DNA of 64,000 nucleotides from Aliarcobacter sp. (lineage in GTDB: Bacteria; Campylobacterota; Campylobacteria; Campylobacterales; Arcobacteraceae). Location of the stretch: NCBI GenBank assembly GCA_028688995.1, contig JAQTXB010000003.1, positions 186,001 to 250,000 on the forward strand. Direction: 5' to 3'. A program made the translations under genes and the position numbers. Shown piece by piece: positions 18,637-25,419 of this stretch; the first letter of the stretch is position 1; each line of letters starts with the position of its first letter. The notes beneath the pieces were generated by a model. That model worked only from the letters and a program-made list of their open reading frames with translations, was not told where the DNA came from and searched no databases.

Positions 18637-18714
18637 ATGAAAATATTTAATTTTTATAATAACCATTTCATCAAAAGTGTTAACTCTCTTCTGCTTCTTT
18701 CTTTTTCTCTCTAA
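18637..18714 (+). CDS. leuA leader peptide (attenuation candidate)
   Basis: A 25-residue ORF with a strong AAGGAG site before its ATG, located between the promoter and leuA. Its C-terminus reads SLLLLSFSL. The Leu codons are CTT, CTG, CTT, CTT and CTC, although genes in this window use mostly TTA, so the leader is rich in codons that are rare here. This is the layout of leucine-operon leader peptides, where stalling at Leu codons senses charged tRNA-Leu. The ORF track merges it into a longer 60-aa ORF (18532) that overlaps the kinase end; the internal ATG 18637 is the credible start. Confidence 0.75.
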   Translation: MKIFNFYNNHFIKSVNSLLLLSFSL

Positions 18715-18800
18715 TTATAAATTTTTATAATTACAATCACAACAAAATAATCAAAACACAGTTTTTCTTTTTTTATTTAAAAAAAGATATAATAAATAAC
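18712..18800 (+). promoter_or_regulatory. Leader hairpins and second -10 box before leuA
   Basis: After the leader, TAATTATAA-ATTT-TTATAATTA is a perfect 9-bp A/T hairpin that starts at the leader stop codon. CTTTTTTT-ATTT-AAAAAAAG is a second hairpin just before leuA. A TATAAT at 18787-18792 could be an internal promoter. No G+C-rich terminator is visible, so the attenuation mechanism is open. Confidence 0.4.
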
Positions 18801-18816
18801 ATTTTAAAAGGTTAAT

Positions 18817-20373
18817 ATGATGGATAAAAATAAAATTATAGTATTTGATACAACATTAAGAGACGGTGAACAAAGTCCTGGTTGTTCTATGAACACTGAA
18901 GAAAAAATTAAAATAGCTTTACAATTAGAAAAATTAGGTGTAGATGTAATTGAAGCTGGATTCGCTGCAGCAAGTCCAGGAGATTTTGATGCTGTTAGCA
19001 GAATTGCTGAAATTGTTAAAAATTCAAGTATCTGTTCATTAGCAAGAGCAATAGAAAATGACATTAAACAAGCTGGTTTAGCTGTTAAACATGCTCCAAA
19101 ACATAGAATCCATACTTTTATTGCAACTTCACCAATACATATGAAATATAAATTAAAAATGAGTGAAGAAGAAGTAATTAAAAGAGCAATTCATGCAGTT
19201 CAATATGCAAAAACGTTTGTTGATGATGTTGAGTTCTCTTTAGAAGATGCTGGAAGAAGTGAAATTTCATTTATGAAAGAAGTAATGGATGCAGTTATTG
19301 GAGCAGGTGCTAGAACTATTAACTTACCAGATACTGTGGGATATAGATTACCAACAGAATTAGGTGCAATGGTTAAAGAATTAAGTGCATATGCTGGTGA
19401 TAGAGCAATTATTTCAGTTCATAATCACAATGACTTAGGATTAGCAACAGCAAATACTTTAGCTGCTGTTTTAAATGGTGCTAGACAAATAGAAGTTACA
19501 ATAAATGGATTAGGTGAGAGAGCTGGTAATTCAGCTTTAGAAGAAGCTGTAATGGCAATTAAAACACGAAAAGATGCTTTTGGTGATTTATATACAAATA
19601 TCAACACACCTGAAATTTATGCAACTTCTAGATTAGTAGCAACTGTAACGGGAGTTGAGCCACAACAAAATAAAGCAATTGTTGGGAAAAATGCATTTTC
19701 ACATGAGAGTGGAATTCACCAAGATGGTGTTTTAAAACATCAAGAAACTTATGAAATTATGAAACCTGAAGATGTTGGAGTATTTAAAGATTCTACTTTA
19801 ATTTTAGGAAAACACTCAGGTCGAGCTGCATTTAGAGATAAAATTATTCATTTAGGATTTGATAAAGTAAGTGAGGAAGAGTTAAATGCTGCTTTTGAAA
19901 AATTCAAAAATTTAGCAGATAAGAAAAAAGACGTTACAGATGATGATATTAGAATGTTAATTACTGATGAATCGTTAAATCAAGATAAAACTTATGAGTT
20001 AATTGGATTACAAATATCAGATTGTACAGCAGGTGTTCCAACGGCTGCTGTTGCTATTAAATATAAAGATGAAATAATTAAAGATGCAGCAATTGGTGAT
20101 GGAACTATGGATGCTATTTTTAAAACTATTGATAGATTAACAGGTTACAATGGGGAATTAAAAGATTACAAAGTAACTTCAGTAACTGAAGGGAAAGATG
20201 CCCTTGCAAAAGTTACTACAAGAGTTTCTTTTGATCAAACAAGTCCTTCTTTTGTTGGACATGGATTAAGTATAGATACAATGCTTGCAACTGCGAAGGC
20301 ATATTTAGGAGCTTTAAACTCTTATCTTTCTCAAAAAGAGAGATTGTCTAAAAATAACGAACATCAAATCTAG
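18817..20373 (+). CDS. leuA: 2-isopropylmalate synthase
   Basis: Commits 2-ketoisovalerate and acetyl-CoA to leucine synthesis. The catalytic TIM barrel begins [16 protein letters not shown], with metal-binding [12 protein letters not shown] and the conserved [24 protein letters not shown] and [10 protein letters not shown] lie in the linker subdomains. The C-terminal part, about residues 390-505, is the LeuA dimer and leucine feedback domain. Length 518 is normal. Two ATGs (18817, 18820) compete, and AAAGG before the first favours it. Expression is probably controlled by the Leu-rich leader upstream. Confidence 0.97.
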   Translation: MMDKNKIIVFDTTLRDGEQSPGCSMNTEEKIKIALQLEKLGVDVIEAGFAAASPGDFDAVSRIAEIVKNSSICSLARAIENDIKQAGLAVKHAPKHRIHTFIATSPIHMKYKLKMSEEEVIKRAIHAVQYAKTFVDDVEFSLEDAGRSEISFMKEVMDAVIGAGARTINLPDTVGYRLPTELGAMVKELSAYAGDRAIISVHNHNDLGLATANTLAAVLNGARQIEVTINGLGERAGNSALEEAVMAIKTRKDAFGDLYTNINTPEIYATSRLVATVTGVEPQQNKAIVGKNAFSHESGIHQDGVLKHQETYEIMKPEDVGVFKDSTLILGKHSGRAAFRDKIIHLGFDKVSEEELNAAFEKFKNLADKKKDVTDDDIRMLITDESLNQDKTYELIGLQISDCTAGVPTAAVAIKYKDEIIKDAAIGDGTMDAIFKTIDRLTGYNGELKDYKVTSVTEGKDALAKVTTRVSFDQTSPSFVGHGLSIDTMLATAKAYLGALNSYLSQKERLSKNNEHQI

Positions 20374-20376
20374 TAA

Positions 20377-20405
20377 AATGTAAAGTAGTTTAACTACTTT
20401 ACATT
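20377..20405 (+). terminator. Perfect hairpin between leuA and the K+ channel gene
   Basis: AATGTAAAGTAGTT and AACTACTTTACATT form a 14-bp perfect stem around a single base. It begins just after the leuA stop and ends 8 nt before the channel ATG, so it also covers the region where a ribosome binding site would lie. No T-run follows. Confidence 0.55.
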
Positions 20406-20413
20406 AAGTTCCT

Positions 20414-21976
20414 ATGACTAAATATATAATTTCATTAGCATACAAACTAGAAACATCTACTAAATATAAGAGATTTAAAGAATTCACTTATAATATATTA
20501 GAAAATAATTCATATCACTATAAAAAATATTTTGATATGGTAATGATTTTTTTAGTTCTAAGTACTATTGGAATTTTGATATTTGAAGTAAATCATAAAA
20601 ACTTAAGATTATTAACTGATTATGAACTTTTTGCAGTCGTTATTTTTGCAATTGAGTATTTAGGACGTTTGTGGATTAGTTCAGATATGCACTCTATTAT
20701 CATAGAAGATTATGAAAATAATCAACTATTAAATAAAAAATATAAACTAAGTAAATCAATAAAAAAGATTATTTCAAAAAAAATTGATTTTATACTCTCC
20801 CCAATGGCAATAGTAGATTTATTAGCTATTTTACCTTATTATAGACCTTTGAGACTTTTAAGAATTCTTCTGATTTTCAGATTATTTAAAATTTTGAGAT
20901 ATGCAAACTCTCTAAAAGAATTTTTACAAGTATTTAAAGAGAGAAAGTTTGAACTTTTTACTCTAGGACTTTTATATGTAACTGTTGTATTTTTTTCATC
21001 AACTGTTATTTTTTTATATGAAGGACCAGAGGGTGTAAATCCAAATATTGTAGATTTTTTTGATGCAGTTTATTGGTCAATTATTACTATTTCAACGGTT
21101 GGTTATGGAGATGTTGTTCCAATAACTATTGAAGGAAAACTTGTTACTTTAGTTCTTGTAATTTCTAGTTTTTTAGTTATTGCTTTTGGTACATCAATTA
21201 TAACAACTGGTTTATCTGATAGAATGGAAATTATAAAAGAAAATAGAGTTCAATCAGAGACTTCAAAGATGAAGGATTTTGTTATTGTTTGTGGTTTTGG
21301 AATGATGGCAAAATATTTTTGTGATGAATTATTGAATGTTGGGAAAAAGTTTATAGTAATTGATAATGATAAAGATGCTGTAAATAGTGCAAAAAATCTT
21401 AATTATTTAGCAATTCATGCTGACGCTACAAATATGCAAACATTGGAAATGATGGGAATAAATAAAGGTGCAAATTCAGTTATTGCACTTACAAATGATG
21501 ATGCTGTGAATTTATCAATAGTTTTAAGTGCAAGAGCTTTAAATGAAAAAATAAAAATTATTTCAAGGGTAAATAAAAGCAATTCAAAAAAGAAATTTGA
21601 AATTGCAGGAGTAAATGAAACAATTTTATTTAATGATGTTACAGCTTTTGTTGCATCTCAATATTTAGGTCAACCTGTTGCCTTTGAGGCAATAGATGGA
21701 ATTTTGCTAAATAGAGATTTTGATGTAGTTATTGATGAAGTTGAAATACCTAGAAATTCTAAAATTTTTGGTAAAAATATAAATATAATAGATTTTAAAA
21801 ATTATAGTTTGACACTATTAGGTATTATTAATTTGGCCGATTTAAATGAATTTATTTTTAATCCTATAAATATTGAGTATAAAGTTCAAAGAAATGATAT
21901 ATTTGTAGTTATTGGTTTTAAAAGTGCAATTTCACAGTTAAAATCAGATTTAATAAATCTAGATTTCAAGGTTTGA
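20414..21976 (+). CDS. Voltage-gated-type K+ channel with RCK/TrkA-N domain
   Basis: A 520-residue ion channel. Helices span about residues 35-270. An S4-like stretch rich in Arg (RPLRLLRILLIFRLFKILRYA) precedes the pore, whose selectivity filter is TVGYGDVVP. A TrkA-N (RCK) domain follows with the nucleotide-binding loop VIVCGFGMMAKYF and acidic end VIDNDKD, then a TrkA-C-like tail. It is probably a K+ channel gated by NAD or nucleotide and possibly voltage. No clear ribosome binding site is seen, because a hairpin occupies that region. It is 1 nt from the next gene, also a TrkA-type protein. Confidence 0.88.
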   Translation: MTKYIISLAYKLETSTKYKRFKEFTYNILENNSYHYKKYFDMVMIFLVLSTIGILIFEVNHKNLRLLTDYELFAVVIFAIEYLGRLWISSDMHSIIIEDYENNQLLNKKYKLSKSIKKIISKKIDFILSPMAIVDLLAILPYYRPLRLLRILLIFRLFKILRYANSLKEFLQVFKERKFELFTLGLLYVTVVFFSSTVIFLYEGPEGVNPNIVDFFDAVYWSIITISTVGYGDVVPITIEGKLVTLVLVISSFLVIAFGTSIITTGLSDRMEIIKENRVQSETSKMKDFVIVCGFGMMAKYFCDELLNVGKKFIVIDNDKDAVNSAKNLNYLAIHADATNMQTLEMMGINKGANSVIALTNDDAVNLSIVLSARALNEKIKIISRVNKSNSKKKFEIAGVNETILFNDVTAFVASQYLGQPVAFEAIDGILLNRDFDVVIDEVEIPRNSKIFGKNINIIDFKNYSLTLLGIINLADLNEFIFNPINIEYKVQRNDIFVVIGFKSAISQLKSDLINLDFKV

Positions 21977-21977
21977 T

Positions 21978-22673
21978 ATGTCAAAAGTAATAATTTATGG
22001 ATATAGTAATCTTGGAAGTAAAATTGCAAAGAGTTTAAAAAATTCAAAATTTGAAATAATTATTGTTGATTTCGATGAAGATAATTATAACAAAGCAATT
22101 ATTGATGGTTTTAATGCATTTCGTAAAGAGTTATTGGAAGATGAAGAATTAGTAGAAATTGGAATTAAAAATAATGTAAAAGCCTTTTATTGTGTAAGTG
22201 ATTCTTCAAATAATAATTTTTTTGTTACACTTTCAGCAAGAAATTTAAATAAAAATATTAAAATAATAGCAAAGGCTAATAGTAAATCTGATAGTAAAAA
22301 AATGTTATTAGCAGGTGCTACAAAAGTAATCAATCCTTATGAAATTGGCGCTTTAAGAATGTTTAGGTTATTAGACAAACCAATTATTTCCCACGTTTTA
22401 GATGAAATTCTTTTTGGTGATTCCTTATTAAATATTGAAGAATTTTCAATAATTGAGGGTTCTCATTTAGATGGTAAATATTTAAAAGATTTTGATTTTA
22501 GTAAAGAGTTTAATATTATAATAATTGGACTAACGAATAAAGAAGTAAACGATAATTTTATATTTAATTCACATTCAAAAAATCACAAAATTGATGCAGG
22601 AGATACTTTGGTTGCAATTGGTTACAAAGAAAATTTAGATAAATTTAACAAATTTATTAGGAGTATAAATTAA
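21978..22673 (+). CDS. TrkA-like K+ regulatory subunit (TrkA-N and TrkA-C)
   Basis: A 231-residue cytosolic protein with one Rossmann-type TrkA-N domain (IIYGYSNLGSKIAKSL, then IIVDFDED) and a TrkA-C domain in the last 80 residues. It resembles the RCK part of the channel encoded directly upstream (for example the KKMLLAGATKVINPYEIGA region against KKKFEIAGVNETILFNDVTA). Duplication of that domain and assembly into a mixed RCK ring is a reasonable inference. Coupled to the channel by 1-nt spacing. Confidence 0.82.
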   Translation: MSKVIIYGYSNLGSKIAKSLKNSKFEIIIVDFDEDNYNKAIIDGFNAFRKELLEDEELVEIGIKNNVKAFYCVSDSSNNNFFVTLSARNLNKNIKIIAKANSKSDSKKMLLAGATKVINPYEIGALRMFRLLDKPIISHVLDEILFGDSLLNIEEFSIIEGSHLDGKYLKDFDFSKEFNIIIIGLTNKEVNDNFIFNSHSKNHKIDAGDTLVAIGYKENLDKFNKFIRSIN

Positions 22674-22676
22674 TAT

Positions 22677-24701
22677 ATGATGCAGTTTAACTTTTTTTTA
22701 AAGCTTTTAAGAGACTCCTTTAGAGATTTACTTCCTATTATTATAGTTATTCTTTTTTTTCAATTGGCAATTATTCAATCTGTGCCAGAAGGTTGGGTTG
22801 GCACTGCAATTGGTTTAGGAATTGTGGGTGTTGGTCTTGCTATATTTTTACAAGGTCTTGAAATTGGGATATTTCCAGTTGGTGAGGGATTAGCAAGAGA
22901 TTTTGCGAAATCTGGTTGGACTACATGGATTTTAATCTTTGGATTTTTAATTGGTTTTGGAACAACTATTGCTGAACCAGCTCTCTCAGTTATTGCTGAT
23001 AAAGCAGCATCAATTTCAAGTGGAAGAATAGATGCTACGGTTCTTCGATTTGTAGTTGCGGGTTCTGTTGGTTTTGCTATTTTATTGGGTGTATTTAGAA
23101 TTATAAAAGGTCATCCAATTCACTATTATATAATTGCTGGATATTTAATAGTTGTATCAATTACATTTTTTGCACCACCTGAAATTATTGGATTATCTTA
23201 TGATTTAGGAGGAGTTACAACTTCAACTGTTACAGTTCCCTTAGTAGCAGCTCTTGGAATTGGACTTGCTTCAAATATAAAAGGAAGAAATCCAGTTATT
23301 GATGGATTTGGATTAATCGCTTTTGCTTCATTAACTCCAATGATTTTTGTACAAATTTATGGAATTGCTGTTTATAATTTTGTAGATGCACAAAATGTAG
23401 CTAATGTTTTAATAAATCCTGTTGTTTCTGTTCCAACTGAAGTTACAGTTTTGAGTGTAATTACTGGATTAACATCAGTTATAAAAGATGTATTCCCAAT
23501 TTTAGCAATTATTCTATTTTTTCAATATGGTGTATTAAAACAACATATTCATAATATAAAAACAGTATTTTTAGGATTTATTTTAGTAATTGTAGGTTTA
23601 TATGCTTTTATTTTAGGTCTAGAAATGGGATTATTCTCACTTGGTGAGACTATGGCTTATGAACTTACAAAATCAAATTCAATTTTAATGATATATGTAT
23701 TTGCTTTTGCAATTGGTTTTTCTACAACTATGGCTGAACCTGCTCTTATGGCAATTGCTAAAAAAGCAAAAGAGATTAGTGATGGAAAAATTAATGATTT
23801 TATATTAAGACTTTTTGTTGCTCTTGGTGTTGCAATTGGTATTGCTCTTGGAGCTTTTAGAATTGTTGATGGTGGACATATTCACTATTATATTATTGTT
23901 GGATATTTAGTTGTAATAATTTTAACTTTTATTGCACCCAAATATATTATTCCTATTGCTTATGATAGTGGAGGAGTTACAACTTCAACAGTAACTGTTC
24001 CTTTAGTTGCGGCTCTTGGAATCGGACTTGCTTCAAATATTGAAGGAAGAAGTCCTTTAATTGATGGATTTGGTCTAATTGCTTTTGCTTCACTTTTTCC
24101 AATGATTACAGTAATGCTTTATGGTATTATAATTGAAAAAATTGGAATTAGATCTAACTCTCAAATAGTAAAAGATGAGTTATTAAAAGATGGTATAGAA
24201 GATGTTAATAACATGGATTTATCAACTGTAAATATTGATGGTTCAAAAGTACGACACTCTTTAACTTTGCAGTTTTCAGCTGTTGTTATAATAATTCCAG
24301 AAGATAAAAAACTAGATGCAATTGCAGCTGCTCATAAAGCTGGGGCTTCAGGAGTTACTGTTTTAAAAGCAGATGGAATTGGACTTGGGGAAATGGAGAA
24401 TTTTTATAGAACATCTTTTGAAGCAAATGATGCTTTATTATTATTCTTATTACCACAACATTTAGTAAATGAAGTTATAAAATCAATTATTCATACACTT
24501 CATATTACAACAACTGGACAAGGTGTTGCTTTTGCATTCCCATTATCTCATATGAAAGGAATATCACTTTCAAAAGAGGCAATTTTTAGAGAAAAAGCAT
24601 ACCAAGTAAATATAAATAAAGAGCAGCCAATAAAATGTGCTGGCGATGATTTGGAGGATGATTTTGATACAAGTTACGAATCTGAATCAATTACAAAATA
24701 G
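22677..24701 (+). CDS. DUF1538 membrane protein, two repeats fused to a P-II-like domain
   Basis: A 674-residue protein with two homologous membrane halves of about 230 residues. Each half carries the motif GGVTTSTVTVPLVAALGIGLASNI and an AEPAL motif (TIAEPALSVIADKA, TMAEPALMAIAKKA). The inverted or tandem repeat architecture is transporter-like. Residues about 510-640 form a P-II-like domain (LQFSAVVIIIPEDKKLDAIAAAHKAGASGVTVLK), which could sense nucleotide or metal and gate the transporter. It follows a K+ channel and TrkA-like gene, so an ion-transport role is likely but not shown. Two adjacent ATG codons begin the gene. Confidence 0.82.
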   Translation: MMQFNFFLKLLRDSFRDLLPIIIVILFFQLAIIQSVPEGWVGTAIGLGIVGVGLAIFLQGLEIGIFPVGEGLARDFAKSGWTTWILIFGFLIGFGTTIAEPALSVIADKAASISSGRIDATVLRFVVAGSVGFAILLGVFRIIKGHPIHYYIIAGYLIVVSITFFAPPEIIGLSYDLGGVTTSTVTVPLVAALGIGLASNIKGRNPVIDGFGLIAFASLTPMIFVQIYGIAVYNFVDAQNVANVLINPVVSVPTEVTVLSVITGLTSVIKDVFPILAIILFFQYGVLKQHIHNIKTVFLGFILVIVGLYAFILGLEMGLFSLGETMAYELTKSNSILMIYVFAFAIGFSTTMAEPALMAIAKKAKEISDGKINDFILRLFVALGVAIGIALGAFRIVDGGHIHYYIIVGYLVVIILTFIAPKYIIPIAYDSGGVTTSTVTVPLVAALGIGLASNIEGRSPLIDGFGLIAFASLFPMITVMLYGIIIEKIGIRSNSQIVKDELLKDGIEDVNNMDLSTVNIDGSKVRHSLTLQFSAVVIIIPEDKKLDAIAAAHKAGASGVTVLKADGIGLGEMENFYRTSFEANDALLLFLLPQHLVNEVIKSIIHTLHITTTGQGVAFAFPLSHMKGISLSKEAIFREKAYQVNINKEQPIKCAGDDLEDDFDTSYESESITK

Positions 24702-24993
24702 TATAAATTCTGGAAATCCTACATTAGTATATTTTTCTGGTGAAAATTGTTCTGTTTGTAAGGTTTTAAAACCAAAAATTGAAGAGGAAATAAAAAAAGC
24801 TTTTCCTAAATTTGAACTTTTTGAAGTCAAAACAGATTTAGATAAAGAGATTACAGCTAATTTTATGATATTCTCAATTCCTACAACACTTATATTTTTT
24901 GATTCTAAAGAGTTTAAAAGATATGGCAGAAATATGAGTGTACCTTTGTTTATCGAAGAGTTAAAAAGACCATATAATTTAATGTGTGAGTAA
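24664..24993 (+). CDS. Thioredoxin-family protein
   Basis: About 110 residues with a thioredoxin fold: VYFSGENCSVCKVLKPKI carries a CxxC redox motif (CSVC) and FSIPTTLIFF the cis-Pro loop. No signal peptide, so cytosolic. The ORF track starts at 24637. I prefer TTG 24664, because GGAGG at 24653-24657 stands 6 nt before it; it touches the ATG at 24658 directly and is too far from 24637. The gene overlaps the DUF1538 gene by 38 nt and precedes a heme protein, suggesting a small redox group. Confidence 0.78.
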   Translation: MIQVTNLNQLQNSINSGNPTLVYFSGENCSVCKVLKPKIEEEIKKAFPKFELFEVKTDLDKEITANFMIFSIPTTLIFFDSKEFKRYGRNMSVPLFIEELKRPYNLMCE

Positions 24994-24996
24994 AAT

Positions 24997-25419
24997 ATGA
25001 AAAGAGCCTTATTAATATTATTTATTATATTTGTTGTTATGCAATTTATTCGTCCTAATAAGGAAAATTTTGTTGTACAAAAAGAGTTAGAGATAAAAGC
25101 TAATGAAGAAGTGATGACTATGTTAAAAACTTCTTGTTTTGATTGCCATTCAAATGAAACAGTTTGGCCTTGGTATTCACAAATTGCACCATTTTCATGG
25201 GTGATTTCAACCCATGTAAATAATGGAAGAAAAGCTTTAAATTTTTCTATTTGGGAAAATTATACTCCTGAACAAAAAGAAGAAAAAACTAAAGCTTTAT
25301 TTAGAACAGCATATGCAGCAATGCCTTTACAAAGTTATTTATATATTCATGAAGATGCAAATTTAACTAAAGAGCAAAGAAAAATCATAAGAGATTGGAC
25401 AGGAGTTAAATCTAAGTGA
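24997..25419 (+). CDS. Periplasmic c-type heme-binding protein (haem_bd type)
   Basis: A 140-residue protein with an N-terminal membrane or signal segment (residues 1-18) and one heme c site, CFDCH, in TSCFDCHSNETVWPWYSQIAPFSW. This and the later AMPLQSYLYIHEDANLT fit the haem_bd family, whose function is poorly known. It begins 3 nt after the thioredoxin gene and ends overlapping the MutS start by 4 nt (GTGA). Confidence 0.82.
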   Translation: MKRALLILFIIFVVMQFIRPNKENFVVQKELEIKANEEVMTMLKTSCFDCHSNETVWPWYSQIAPFSWVISTHVNNGRKALNFSIWENYTPEQKEEKTKALFRTAYAAMPLQSYLYIHEDANLTKEQRKIIRDWTGVKSK

